Below are positions 11,869 to 24,300 of a DNA stretch of 64,000 bases, one piece after another; position 1 is the first letter of the stretch, and the number at the start of each line of letters is the position of its first letter. The DNA comes from Leucosporidium creatinivorum (taxonomy: Eukaryota; Basidiomycota; Microbotryomycetes; Leucosporidiales; Leucosporidiaceae), in contig BCKL01000012.1 in assembly GCA_001600635.1 (NCBI GenBank), positions 1 to 64,000 of the forward strand, read 5' to 3'. Position numbers and translations under genes: made by a program. The notes beneath the pieces are model-generated. The model was not told the DNA's origin, did no database searches, and was given only the letters and a program-made list of their open reading frames with translations.

Positions 11869-12397
11869 CCTGCTGGAATGGGTGAGCTGTAGAGCTACAG
11901 CTGCTGGCGGAAGCGAGATGGGCTGTTGCGGGAGTCCTTTTGAGGCGATGGTTCGAGTCGTCGTGAATTGCGTCGCCCCGCGCTGCTGAGGGAAGGCCGA
12001 GGAGGGGGGAGAGAGAGAGTCGGGAGTGTAGTCGAGTAGCAGGAGAGGGCTGTGATCCTGTAGCCTTGTAGATGGAATTGAGAAGAGCGAACGAGAAGGA
12101 CGAGATGGAAGCGGGATAAGGGAGAGGCTAGAGGAGGGAAGCGAGTCTCGAGTCTCCGTCACTCCTCTAATCTCCAATTGCCAACAGAGGGTTACCCTTG
12201 GACTAGAACCTTTCAATTCCACTCTTAAAATCGCATTTACTCTAGCACTAATCGACTGGAGGACCCTTACATATCGACCTACACCCTTCTACCTCTACCC
12301 GACCCCCCTCTCTCTCTCCTCCCTCTCCCATCTCAGTCTCAGCTCATCCCACTCTCGTCTCTCGCCCTCACGCTCTCGGCTGAGCTGTAGCCCGACC
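11869..12397. promoter_or_regulatory. divergent promoter between membrane protein and PAN3
   Basis: Two start codons face away from each other across 529 bp. An inverted repeat AGCTGTAGAGCTACAGCT sits at 11885-11902, 17 bp before the membrane-protein ATG, and AGCTGTAG lies at 12383-12390, 7 bp before the PAN3 ATG. A long C/T-rich tract (about 12275-12380) precedes PAN3 on the coding strand, typical of a fungal leader. Confidence 0.55.
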
Positions 12398-15300
12398 ATG
12401 TCGTCCGCCATCCGCATCGTCGCACCTTCCACCTCTTCCTCGGCCAACACTTCCCCTTCCCACCAACCTCGTCTTCCTCCCTCGACTACAGAAGGAGGAG
12501 GAGGAGGGGACAAGAAGCTCTGTCGCAACATCCTCATCTACGGTCAATGCCGCTTCGAGGATAAAGGCTGCACTTATGCTCATCAATTACCAGAGTCTGT
12601 TAAACCGACTACTCCTACTCCTGTACCTGTACCTTCTGCTGGCACTCCATTGTCAGCCAAGACAGTAGCTAGCGCTCAAGTGTTCATCCCAGGAGCAGGA
12701 GGAGGAGGAGGGACTACAACCCCAGGAGGAGGGGCCATGGGAGCAGGAGCACAGGAATTTATACCTCGTAGATCAGACACGTAAGTTCTCTCTTAATCAG
12801 CTACAGCTTTCAAAAGCATATCACCACTAACGCGTCCCTCCCTCTCAGCCCCGCCCTCTCGGAAGACGCCCCCTTCTTCACTCCCGCCTCACAACGGCCT
12901 CCTCAATCTCATCAACCACCAGGCCTCAACGGCCTCGCCTTCCAGAACAAACTCCTCGAAGCGGCCGCTCAGCAGCAGGCAGGAGCAGGAGCAGGCAGCG
13001 GCGCGCCTTCCCCAGTCGGTTCCGATGCTCAAGCTCAGCAACAGCAGGGGTTGGCAGAGTATTATCAGCAGATGGACCTGGTGCGTCGCGTTCTCTCTCC
13101 TTTTTCTCTCCCTCTCCCTCTCTGCTGCAACTCGTCGCCGAACTGACCGACGCGTTTCGACCTCCAATTGCCAAACAGAACGGCGACTATGCTGCTCTGC
13201 ACGCTCAACATGCTGGGATGCACGATCCGTCTCAAGGAGGAGTGGTGGGAGGAGGGTACGACTACTCGCAGCATGGCAATGGCCAGGATCCCTACTTTGG
13301 CCACCAAGCGGGCATGGGCCATTTCGTCCGACAGCCTGTACGCTCTTCCTTCTTTCTCCTTCCTTCCCCCCGCTGCGCTGATGAACCCAATTTGGAACAC
13401 AACAGCTCCAATACCACCTCTACCACCCTCTCCCCTCCTCCGCTCCCTCGCAATCCTCCTCCTCCCACGCGCACGGCCAACCGTCCTTCTTCCTTCCCCC
13501 CTCCCTGCACATCTCATTGACCTCCAAATCCGAAGCGACCCATTCGACTCCCTCGGTCGATATGAAGCTACCTGAAGAGGTGGGGGGTTATACCGGGTTG
13601 ATGCCGTTGGATAAAGGACAGCCGAGTGGTGCTGCAGAGGGTGCTGGGGGTGGGGGTTGGGCGGGCTATAGGAGTTGGGTGTATAAGGCTTGGAAGGAGG
13701 GGGATGGGAGGGCCTATTGCTTGAGGAGGATTGAGGGTGCGTTTTTTGTGTTCCGAGTCGTTTTCGTCGTTCCGCCCTCTGGGCTTTTTCGGCGCGCGCC
13801 GAGCTGACCGACCTCTCTTGCGCGCGCGATGAAAACAGGGTTCCGATTACAGCATGAGCAGGCCATCTCGGTTGTGGAGAAGTGGACGAGGGTGAGGCAT
13901 CCGGGTTTGGTGGCTATCAAGGAGGCGTTCACGACGAGGGCGTTTGGGGATCATTGTTCGTCGTCGTTCGGTTTTCTCTCTCTCTCCTCTCTTTCCTCCT
14001 CTGCTCTCTAGCCTCTCCTCCTTCCTCCTTCCTCGCCACTCCCTCCCTCCCTTTTTTCAAAACCCCCATCGAGCTATAGCTGACCGCCCCCGTCGCTATT
14101 TAACAGCCATCATCTTCGTCTACGCCTACCACCCCACCTCCCTAACCCTCTACGAAACGCACCTCTCGCCTCTCTCCTCTCTCCCTCCAAACCCCTGGTC
14201 CCTCCCCTCCCAGTCGACCCCCTCCTCAGCATTGTACCGCCGCCCCGCCTCGACCCTCCCTCCCTCGAGCGCCGAGGGCATCCCCGAGCGCATCATGTGG
14301 AGTTATATCGTCCAACTGGGGAGCACGATCAAAGCGATTCATAATAGTGGAATGGCCATCAGGGGAGGGTTGGAGGTCAATAGGGTGTTGGTGACGGGCA
14401 AGAATAGGGTCCGCGTAGGGGGTGCGGCGGTGCTGGATGTGTTGCTGTGGGAGGGTGCGGGAGTCGGGGGATATCAGGTGAGTGTTGCGTTTTCAGAGGC
14501 TTGGGTCGCGAGCAAGGGGGGATGAGTGCTGGAAAGCGAGGAGGGGAGCGCCCGAGCCGAGTCGAGTCGAGTCGGGGGGAGATTTGAGCCGAGCTGACGC
14601 CCTTCCTTTCCTTCCTTCCTTCCCTTGCTCTCCCTCCTCGCTCACCTCTCACACCACCACCACCACCACCACCCTCTCCGCCCCTCCCCTCCCCTCCCCT
14701 CCCCTCCCCCCTCAACAGCAAGACGACCTCCTCTCCTTCGGCAAGCTCATTCTCACCCTCTGCTGCGGCTCCCCGACCTCGGTGCACAACCTCCCCAAAT
14801 CAGTGGACCACATTTCCCGCGTCTACAGCCCCGACCTCAAGAATGTCGTCCTGTACCTCTTGTCGAAACCGGGCCCGCGAAAGACGATCGAGGAAGTGTT
14901 GGCCCTGATGGGGGCGAGGGTCTTGGATGAGTTGAATGCTAGTTTTGTGTGAGTTGCGTTGCGCGTTTGGCGGTTGCTCTGGGATGGGATTGGGGAAGGA
15001 GGCGGAGGAGGAGAAGGGGCGGGGAGAAGAGGGGAGAGCTGACCTGACCTGATGACCTCGAACAGCGCCGAGGATACCCTCGAGGCGGAGCTGATGCGCG
15101 AGTTGGAGAATGGAAGGCTCGTGAGACTGTTGACCAAGTTTGGGTTCATCAATGAGCGGCCAGAGTAGGTCGCTTTTTTGCTCTAAACCTCGTTCTCTCG
15201 AGGCCGCCCCGCCGAGCGAGGTCGCTGACCCCTTCCCTTCTCCTCCGCCTCCGCCCTCTCCACCATTACTGCGCTCGCTCGCTCGCTCCCCCGCCCGCCC

Positions 15301-15777
15301 GCCCGCCCGCCTAACAGATTCGACCATGACCCCCGTTGGGCCGAGACGGGCGACCGGTACTTGATCAAGCTCTTCCGCGATTTCGTCTTCCACCAAGTCG
15401 ACGAGAATGGACGGCCCGTGACGGATTTGAGTCATGTGATTATGTGTCTGAATAAGGTGAGCTGGGTCTTCTCGCTTCCTCTGCCGAAAGAGGAGGACTA
15501 GGAGGGAGAGAAGGGTAGCTGACCGCCGAGCGCTTGGGATGGAACAGCTGGACGCCGGAGTGGACGAGAAGATCATGCTCGTCTCGAGGGATGAGCAGAG
15601 CTGTTTGATCGTTAGCTATCGCGAGGTGAGTGGCGCTGATTCAACTCGGTCGCGCCGACCTGGGTCGTTTCCGCCGAGCCGACGACTGCCGGCCCTTGAT
15701 ACGAGCGCTGACGGACTGCTTCAACATTGCAGATCAAGAATTGTATTGAGGGAGCTTTCTTGGATCTGTCGCGGTAG
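12398..15777 (+). CDS. PAN3: PAN2-PAN3 deadenylation complex regulatory subunit PAN3
   Basis: Pseudokinase subunit that recruits the PAN2 nuclease to poly(A) tails. The start at 12398 gives a short low-complexity lead, then a CCCH zinc finger ([18 protein letters not shown], then TYAH). A Gln/Ala-rich linker follows. The pseudokinase starts near [20 protein letters not shown], with [20 protein letters not shown] and [13 protein letters not shown], then [16 protein letters not shown] and [16 protein letters not shown]. The C-terminal knob contains [30 protein letters not shown] and [17 protein letters not shown], ending GAFLDLSR. Exon 1 is 12398-12780; about ten introns follow, most under 110 nt. 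One intron (about 14479-14718) holds a CAC repeat and CCCCT tandem units, another a GCCC/GCTC repeat. The catalytic kinase motifs are degenerate, as usual for PAN3. Confidence 0.94.
14653..14710 (+). repeat. simple repeats (CAC)n and (CCCCT)n in a PAN3 intron
   Basis: About eight CAC units are followed by five or so CCCCT units, directly before the 3' splice site that opens the DDLLSFGKL exon. The second array may serve as an extended polypyrimidine tract. Both should be length-variable between strains. Confidence 0.85.
15270..15312 (+). repeat. tetranucleotide repeats (GCTC)n and (GCCC)n in a PAN3 intron
   Basis: Four or five GCTC units run into about five GCCC units just before the acceptor of the exon coding [11 protein letters not shown]. 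The array takes the place of the usual pyrimidine tract. Confidence 0.8.
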
Positions 15778-16034
15778 TGGGAAGGGGGTAGCTGCGGCGA
15801 GGATGAGTGACTGTCGGTCGGTCGACTCATTGAGCTCGCTCGGGCTTGTAGGGCGATAAGCGGGCGCGAGGGGGTTGTTGCGAGATATCTTATTCTACCT
15901 CTTTCTCGGGGGGGCCGTAGTCGAGGTGAGAAATGCGAGAATGATTCCGCTACAGAACTGCGAGGGGAAGCTCTTAAGCCGAGGGACTTTGGATTTCCTC
16001 GAGGTTGCTTGCTCTCTGACCGCTTCGCTTCGTG
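15778..16034. promoter_or_regulatory. short spacer between PAN3 and the nucleotidyltransferase gene
   Basis: Only 257 bp separate the PAN3 stop from the next start on the same strand, so the PAN3 3' end and the downstream promoter must share it. No TATA-like box or tract stands out. Confidence 0.4.
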
Positions 16035-19000
16035 ATGCCGTCTCGTCCTTCTTCTGGACGACCACCCAAGCAGTCGACCATGTCCTGCACTACTACAGCA
16101 ACAGCAACAGTACCCGCACCAGTACCAACAGCGACTCCCATCCCTTCCACCTCTTCCAGCTTGGAAGCGTTCCCAGCTGCTCAGGCTGGCCCCTCGTCGT
16201 CCTCGTCGCCTTCCTCGCCGCAACCAGCAGGGCATTACATGGCCCTACCTACTACCTCTTCCGCTTACTCGCACACCCATGAGATGGCCCTGTACCTCAC
16301 CAACACGTTCGCCCCCGCGGTAGTCCCTCAGCCTGACGAGTATCTCGCAAAGGAGTCGGCAAGGGTCTACTTGGAGAAGTTGGCCGACCGCGTCTCGCCT
16401 GGAGCCAAGTTGCTGCCCTTTGGGTGAGTCTCAAGATACTCGCTGCTGTACTGGAGCGACCGCTGACCGGCTTGTCGCGCTACAGCTCCATGGCCAATGG
16501 GTTCGCCCTCAAGAACTCGGGTCAGTCGAACAAGCTAACGAGCGAGAGGATGACGAGCTGACGAGCAGCACACTCGGCTACAGATATGGATCTCTGCTGC
16601 TTCTTGGCCAAGGACGCGCCTATGCGCCCTGCCTCCGAGCTGGTTCAAGTCCTAGGTTCTCTCATCGAGCAAGGTCCGTCCTCGACTTTTGGGTGTGCTG
16701 TACCACAACAGCATAGCTAACTCGGCTGTGGTGCATTACAACAGAAACCAACTTCCACGTCAAGATGCTGCCAAGGGCCCGAATACCCATCATCAAGCTC
16801 ACGATGCCTCCGACGGCGACGGTGCCGTTTGGCATGGCCTGCGATATTGGGTTCGAGAACCGCCTCGCGCTGGAGAATACGAGGTTGCTGTTGACGTACG
16901 CCATGGTCGACACGAGGTTACGCTCGTTGGTCTTGTTCCGTAAGTCCCTGGTCGCTTGCTTCGGCGCTCGGAAAGCGGGTCTCGCTTTCGCGTCTTTCGC
17001 TCACCCCGTTTCCTACCCTTCCTCTCGACGCTACACCACTAACAGTCAAGGTCTGGACCAAACGACGAAAGATCAACAACCCCTACCGAGGGACGCTCAG
17101 CTCCTACGGCTTTGTCCTGCTCGTCATCCACTTCCTCGCTCAAGTAAAGCAGCCTCCGGTCCTCCCGTTCGTCTCGTTTCCTCCTCCTCCTCCTCCTCCT
17201 CTGGCTCGTTCGCTCGAGGGTCCATCTCGTCCACATCCATCTCTCAAGCTTACCCTCGCTTCCTCCATCTCGCCCAACGCCCCAACAGCAACCTTCAACA
17301 ACTGCCTCCCCTCCGCGCCGTCCCCCTCGAAGAGCAAGAGTTCGACGGCCACGACATCTCCTTCTTTGACGACTTGGAGGCATTACCGCGCGTGTGGCAG
17401 ACGTCCAATGGCGACAATGTCGGCGAGCTCCTCATCGACTTCTTTAGGTATTACTCCAAGGATTTCGGTTACAACTCGACGGTCATCTCCATTCGGAGTG
17501 AGACGGGGTGGTTGAGCAAGGAGAGTAAAGGGTGGTTGCAGGATGTGAGTCGTCTGCTTCCGTGGCGAGGAGGCGAGGTGGGAGGAGCATGGGAGAGCGG
17601 GGGCTGACCTTGCGATTCTCGGCGCAGGTCGACTACGACCCGGAGGTCATCGTACGAGATCAGCACAAGCTGTGCATAGAGGTGGGTGCTACTTACTTCG
17701 GCTTTTGCTCCCTCTGCTTCGTCGCTGACGACTCTGCACCTACAGGATCCTTTCCAGCTAGACTACAACGTTGCTCGGACAGTCACTCGCGACGGCCTCT
17801 ACACCGTCCGTCTCTCGCTCGCTTCACTGATGCCTGTTACTCTCGCTCTTCAAACTGACTCTCTGTACCTCACTCAGATCCGCGGCGAGTTCATGCGCGC
17901 CTACCGTCTCCTCTCGGCTCGACCCAACGACCGAATAGCCGCCGTCATCAACGACGTCTGCGAAGAGCGCGAGGACTACCTCGTCCACCACCCTCCTACC
18001 GACCACCGCGCCTCGCCTCGACGGCGATCAGCTCCCTCGCCTCGCATGTTTCCCAATCCCGCTCTCGGCCTTCCACATCCTCCTCCCCTCGCTCCTTCGA
18101 CTGGCGGCACTTCGCCCGGCGCCAATCAGGCGACGATGCAGGACTTTAGGATGTGGGCTGCGATGAATGGGGTGCAGCAGGGACAGGTTCAGGCGCAGGC
18201 GCAAGGACAGGGTCAGCAGGTGCAGGGATTGGGCATGGGAGGGATGGACGCGAGGGTCTTTGCGAGGGAGGGAGCGGGGATGCCGGAAGGGAGCGCATTG
18301 GACGATACGTGGGATCCTACGGCACCGGCGCCGTTCCCTACGGCCTCGGGCAGCTCTTACAACCCGACCTCAGCTTCGACGAGCTCGACTCCCGCATCAC
18401 GGAGGCCAGCTCCCTCAAGTCGACCACAGCAGCTCTCGACTTCGCCTTCATCCTCCTCTGCCTCCTCCTCTCGACCATCTCAGCACCTCCCGCCAAATCC
18501 CTCCTCTTCCTCGTCCATCCCCTCCCTCGAGCGTCGCGTCTCTTGGGACGGCGCCGCTTCCACCTCTTCGGCTCCCAACGGCACCTCGCTCACGACAACA
18601 GGCTACGACCTACATCGATTCTTCCAGAACCAGCCAGGCGACCACAGCAGCTCCTTGTCGACTCAGCAGCCACCTCAGCACGGCGTTGAGCCTCGGTCAG
18701 CACTGACCGCTCCTTCAAGTCCCGACCTCGGTTCCTCCTCCTACTACACCAACCACGGTCTTGGAGGAACCTCGTACGCTCCTGGTCGATCCTCCTACCG
18801 CTACGGCAGCGGCAGCGGCGGCGGAGGGTTCCCCATCGGACCTCGAATGACGAGCGCCCCTCCTTCGCGGAATCAGCACCTCGGCTACCACTCGCAACAC
18901 CCGCATCAGCACTGGTCCATCGCTCCTGCTCCCATCTTCCCCGAGGAGGATAGGGAAGCTATCGCCATGGCCAATTCCATCACCTTTGGCAACTTCCCGG

Positions 19001-20307
19001 CCCCGAGCTATGGCAATGGAAGGTCGTCGAGAGGCGGTGCAGGTGGAGGAGGAGCAGGAGGAGGATACCTACCGCATCATTATGGGGTTGGAGGGAGCGG
19101 ATCAACGACGGGCTCGACGACGATGCTGCCGAGTCCAGCGAGGTCGGTGCATGGAGACGAGGCGGCGAGTCGGCGTCACGGCGAGGGCGAGGTCGGAGGC
19201 GCCGAGGACGAGGAAGACGAGGACGACCGAGGTACTCGAGGACGACGGTTCATGAACGGCACGATTGTCCTTCCCTCGCAGGACGACGTTGGCTTCGGCG
19301 TCAATCGCCAGAGGGGGAGGAGCGTGCCGCATACGAGGATGGGACCCGATGGGAGGGAGTCGATCCTCTTTGGAGAGATTCAGGTCGTGCTGCCGAGGCC
19401 GCATAATGAGGATGGGGAGGAGATTAGAGAGGAGGAAGGGGAGCTACCGGTGCCGATTGAGGTGCCGAATGAGGAGGAGTTGGTGAGGAGGGTGCATTCG
19501 CCGATGAAGGAGGATGTCGAGGGTGTAGAAGGGAAGGAGGGCGATATTGAGATCAAGGGGGAGACGACGGCTGCGTCGATGGCGGAGACTTCGCCCATCA
19601 AGCCGCGCTCGATCCCCCTCCTCACGACCCAGCCTCCGACGCCTCTCAAGCACACTCCCTCGTTTACCACGTTTGCTCCCCTCCCTACCACGCCTCTCCC
19701 ACAGAGCCCCGAAATCCTCCCCTTCTCGCTCTCCTCCACCGCGCCGCCTCTCTCGCCCACGACCCCGGCTCCAGCATCATCCTACTCCATCTCACCTCCT
19801 CCAGCCGACTCGGCACGTCCCATCTCGCCCATCGTCGGCATCCCTCTTTCACCTACGACCGCTCCCTCGGACCTCCCCCCTCCCGTTCGCTCGCCGCCTC
19901 TCCAGCCCATCGCGATCTCGCCCACGCTCTCTGCCACCGTCAGCGCTCCCAGCAGCAACCCTCGCTCGCCTCGTTCACCCAGGAGCAGGCGAGGGTCAAA
20001 CGCCAAATCTCAGGCGCTCAACAGCGGCATGACCAAGCTCAAGCTCGCCGACAGCGCCGAGTCTTCGCCGCCCTCGTCGACCGAGAAGACCGAGGAAAAG
20101 GAGAAGTCGCCGGAGAAGAGCAAGAACGCCCGGAAGAACGCTCGGAGGAAGAGCTCGGCGGCGACGGCGTTGGCGGCAGCAGCAGCGACGGCAGCTGCTC
20201 AGGCTCAGGCTCAGGCTCAGGCTCCGACCGAGGCGACGGCGCAAGCTCAGCTTGAGGGAAGAAGGGAGAGGACAGGTCGGAGAATCTCTTATATCAATGA
20301 CTGCTAG
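16035..20307 (+). CDS. cid1: Cid1-like terminal nucleotidyltransferase (poly(A)/poly(U) polymerase) with long disordered tail
   Basis: Non-canonical nucleotidyltransferase that adds U or A to RNA 3' ends. The core follows S. pombe Cid1 closely: [20 protein letters not shown] holds the GS motif and the first two catalytic Asp (DMD), and ARIPIIKLT with [14 protein letters not shown] holds the third. [20 protein letters not shown] and [18 protein letters not shown] follow; the PAP-associated part includes [43 protein letters not shown] and [19 protein letters not shown]. The core ends near 18000. The rest, about 765 residues in one uninterrupted exon, is low-complexity: Ser/Pro, GSGSGGGG, an acidic block and a QAQAQAQ tract, ending RRISYINDC. 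The second exon is very short, lying between FG and KNS. Whether it uridylates or adenylates cannot be read from sequence. Confidence 0.9.
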
Positions 20308-20654
20308 GGTTAAGAGCGCTGAAGAAGCTGTAGCGTACAGACGCCTAAGGAGAAAGAGTGCAATCAGAAACGCAAGGGCTGCCTCTGACGAGCGCCAAAC
20401 TTCATCACTCGCGGAGAGCCGAGAGAGCTGCGAGGGTTCTTTTCGAGAGGTGAGAGGTGGTAGCTCAAGCTCGCCGCTCTTCGTGGTCTCCGCTCAACGA
20501 AGAGCTCTAAGCTTCGGCGCTGCTTGAACCGAGCTCGCTTCCCGTCGACGGCCTCCGTCACGTTCTCCAGCCGACTAGATGCCAATAGATCGCTTCTTTT
20601 GTTTCACAAGTCAACAGAAATGCACAAGATGATATCACGCCCTTCTCTCCCTCC
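20308..20654. other. convergent intergenic region between nucleotidyltransferase and Lon genes
   Basis: Both neighbours end here, so it holds two 3' untranslated regions. It contains a CTGTAGCGTACAG stretch near 20329 and no coding signal. Confidence 0.45.
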
Positions 20655-23600
20655 TCACAACCTACTCTCCACAATCGCTCCAACCAACTCCTTTGGACCA
20701 CCTCGTCCATCCCACAGCCTCTCCTTCCCAAACGCCGCTTCGAGCGCATCCCAAATGGTACGCGTGTAGACGAAGGTGCACTCCTCCTGGATAGAGGGAG
20801 GAAGGTCGGCCGTCACGTCCTTGGCGTTCTTGAAAGGGAGGAGGAGGGTATGGATGCCGGCGCGGTGAGCGCCGAGAACCTTCTCTTTGATGCCGCCGAC
20901 GGGGGTGACTGTGGATGGGAGGGCGAGGTCAGCGAAAGAGGGCAGCGGGGATGAGAGAAGGCAGCGCACCGAGGCCGCGAAGCGTGATCTCGCCCGTCAT
21001 GGCAACGCCTTGAAGCTGAGGGATACCTCGCACTGTAGGAGCGTCGTGTCAGCTTTTATCTCGTCTCGAGGGAGCCGCGTCAACTCACTCAGCGAAACCA
21101 TAGCAACGACCATCGCGACACCCGCGCTCGGTCCGTCCTTCCTAATCGACCCCGCCGGCATGTGGATATGCACGTCGACGTTGGCAAAAGCGTCCTCCTC
21201 CTTCGATTCTGCGATCCCGAGCTCGTAGGCGTGCGATTTGACCCACGCAAAGGCGAGCTCAGCGGACTCGCTGATGACCTCGCCGAGTTGGCCGGTGAGG
21301 TGGAGAGAGCCGTGGCCGGGGAGGGTCGTGGACTCGATGACTGTATGGAGATGAGGATGAGTCTAAGAGCGAGAAGAGAGGAGGCAGAGCAAGGCCTACG
21401 AAGGACACCGCCGTTGCCGGATCCCTGCGAGCGAGACGACGGGTCAGCTCCGAAGCTAATCGAACGGAATCAAGACAAAACTCACCTGGTAAGCCAAACC
21501 CGTACTAACGCCCACCATATTCTCCTTCTCCAACTCCTCCCGATCATACTTGGGCACTCCCAAGATCCTCTCCACATCCTCCGCCGTGACCTCAACGACA
21601 TAGCCCACACTCCTCACCATCTCCTCACTAACAGCTTCTCCTTCCTTCGCGCCCTCCTTCTCCCTCGCCCGATCCTTTGCCTCAGCGTACTCCACGGCTT
21701 TCGCTCGACAAACTGCACCGAGCTCGCGCTCGAGAGACCGGACGCCCGCTTCGTGCGTGTATGAGGTGCTTAGATGGAGGAGGGCTTCGTCGGAGAGGTG
21801 GACGAGGGTGGGGGTGAGGGCGTTGGCTTTGAGCTGCTTGGGGAGGAGGTAGCGCTTGGCAATGTGGAGCTTCTCGGAGTACTGTAGACGAGGGAGAGGC
21901 GTCAGCGGGTTGAGAGAGCTGCAGGAGAGGTTGAGATACGTACGACGTAGCCCGACAGCTCGATGACCTCCATGCGATCGTAGAGCGGATCGCTGATGGT
22001 GTCGAGCGAGTTGGCGGTGGCGATGAACAACACCGAGGAGAGGTCGAGGCTGCGAAAGGAAGGAACTTAGCGATCAGGCTCCATCCTCGGCTGCAGAACA
22101 CCAAGAGAGACTCACGGGATATCCAAGTAATGATCCTTGAAGGACCAGTTCTGCTCCGGATCCAACACCTCGAGCAACGCCGCCCCCGGATCGCCGTGCG
22201 TACTACTCATGCCGAGCTTATCGATCTCGTCCAGGAGGATGACGGGGTTATTGACCCCCGTAGCCTTCAACGCCTGCGCCAACGCTCCAGGAAGAGCGCT
22301 AACGTAGGTTCGGCGATGTCCTCGAATCTCGGCCTCGTCCCTCACGCCTCCGAGGGAGATGCGGTAGAACTTGCGGCCCATGGCGTCGGCTAGAGAGCGG
22401 GCGATGGAGGTCTTCCCTGTGCCGGGAGGGCCGCAGAGGAGGAGGATCGGGCCTTTGTCGCGGGGCCTTGCGGAGGTTGGAGGGAGAGGAGCGAGGGGAG
22501 GCATGCTGGGTGAGGGAGGTGGGCCTCCAGAGGATTCGTGGAGGACGAGTTCGGTGGAAGGAGCGGGAGCGGGGAGGGCTTGACTCGGAGGAGGAGGAGG
22601 AGCGGGGTTGTCCAACTCCCATTGCTCCTGCTTGAGGCGGAGCACGGCGAGCCATTCGAGTAGACGCTTCTTGACCTTGTCGAGGCCGTAGTGGTCTTCG
22701 TTGAGTTTGTTGCGAGCGGCGGTGATGAAGTCGCGGGAGAGAGGGAGAGGAGTAGAGTCGTTCCAGGGGAGAGCGAGGAGCCAGTCAAGGTAGTTGCCTG
22801 TGGTGGGGAAAGCGAGGGGTCAGCGATGCGCTACACAGGGAGAAGAGGAGATGGACGTACGGATGACTCCGTGCTCGGCTCCCTGGGGTGGCGACTTCTT
22901 GAGCCTCCTCAACTCCTTGAACGCGACCTTGCGACTCTCCTCGGTCCAGCTCTTAGCCTTGACCGCCTTCTCCAACTCGGCCATATCATCCACGTCGTCT
23001 TCCTCCTCCTCCTCTCCGCCAGCAGGAGGCAGTCCCTTTCTCGCCCCTCCCGCACCGCCAATCTTAACCCCACTACCCTCCTTAGCTGCGAGTTCCTCCA
23101 ACTCCTGCTTAATCGCCTGCAACTGCTGCATCAACAGATACTCCCTCTGCCTCCTCCCCAAATTCTGATCCACCTTATCCCCAATCCTCTTCTTCAGATT
23201 CAAGCTCTCGTCGCACCGGCTCAGAATCTCTACGCCGAGGTCCACTCGCGCTTCTCCATCAACGGCAGCGAGGATGGAGAGCTTGTCCTCGAAGGTGAGG
23301 CCCGTGGAGGTGGTGGTAGGGATGGACCCCATCAAGGCGTCGATGAGGGAGGGAGCGGTGTCGGCGGAGAGGTTGGTGATGAGTGATTTGAGACGGCGGT
23401 TGAGGAGGGCTGGGAGGGGGGAGGTCGAGGCGAGGGTGGAGAGGAGGGTGGTGGAGATGCTTTGAAGGGTTGCGAGTAGAGGAAAGTTGGGAGGAAGGGG
23501 AGTGGTGGTGAGGAGAGTGACGGTCGTCTCGTGGAAAGGGAGGGTCGGGGGACCATAGTCGGCGAGGGACAGGGCGATGCGAGAGATGCCTTCGAGGATG

Positions 23601-24300
23601 ACGACGAAGCCGCCGGTGGAGAGGCGCTCGAGGCGAACGATACGAGCGGCGCAGCCATCTGGAGTAGCGAGCGGGGGTCAGCAAGGAGCCGCCAACGCCG
23701 AGCAGTCGGAGAAACTCACATTCGAACAGATCTTCCTTGGCCGGCTTGCCGAGCTTATCGCCCCTGGAAGCACTGATAGGAAGCTTGATGACACGCAGAG
23801 GCTTCGAGTCCTCCTCATCACTCGTAGGAGGCGTAACGAGCGGCTCCGTAGACGAGGTCTTAACCGCTCCTCCTCCTTCATCGGGAAGAGAAGGCTTGAC
23901 GGGAGCGCAACCGATAAAAATGTGCTTTCCACTGGCTTGCTGCTCTGCTTCCTGTTCGTTGGCAGAGCGGGAGGGGGATGGCGTCAGCTTGCGAGGCCCG
24001 CATGCGAGACGCTCGAGCAAGGGTCGGCTATTCCAGTGGCGGCTGACCGGTCAAGTGAGGGACTTACACGGAGGACAGATTGGAGGAGAGCGATGGAATG
24101 CTTTGAAGCGAGCTGTACCGATAGCACTAGCGACGGGAACAGGACTTGGCCGGGAGGTAGGCTGCAGAGCGGGGCGGGAGCGAGGGGAGATGGGAGACGT
24201 CGTCAGCTCTTGGAGTTCAAGGATGCTGTAGGGGAGTGAGGGCTACTTACGGGAGGATGGGTAGAGTGGCAGGGATCGAGTAGCTCCGTTGAAGGCTCAT
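20655..24300 (-). CDS. LONP2: peroxisomal Lon protease
   Basis: ATP-dependent AAA+ serine protease of the peroxisomal matrix. The start at 24300 gives [17 protein letters not shown], then [20 protein letters not shown], matching the start of the LonP2 N domain and lacking a mitochondrial presequence. The order is N domain, coiled-coil ([20 protein letters not shown]), Walker [13 protein letters not shown], Walker B ILLDEIDK with [18 protein letters not shown], then the proteolytic domain with DGPSAGVAM (catalytic Ser) and [17 protein letters not shown] (catalytic Lys). The C-terminus is ESRL, a PTS1-type SRL import signal. A variable insertion rich in Pro/Ser (about 22440-22610) lies just before Walker A. 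Roughly ten exons; joins at the first two introns keep frame. It converges with the nucleotidyltransferase gene. Confidence 0.93.

Noticed and set aside
11869-12222. Upstream extension of the single-pass membrane protein frame
   Set aside because: Starting at 12222 would bury the clear signal peptide that begins at 11868.
14653-15312. Tandem repeats in PAN3 introns considered as a CRISPR-like or satellite array
   Set aside because: Units are 3-5 nt simple repeats inside introns, without spacers.
16648-16665. GGTTCAAGTCC-like string resembling a tRNA T-arm
   Set aside because: It lies in an exon of the nucleotidyltransferase (coding ELVQVLGS) and there is no matching acceptor or anticodon arm.
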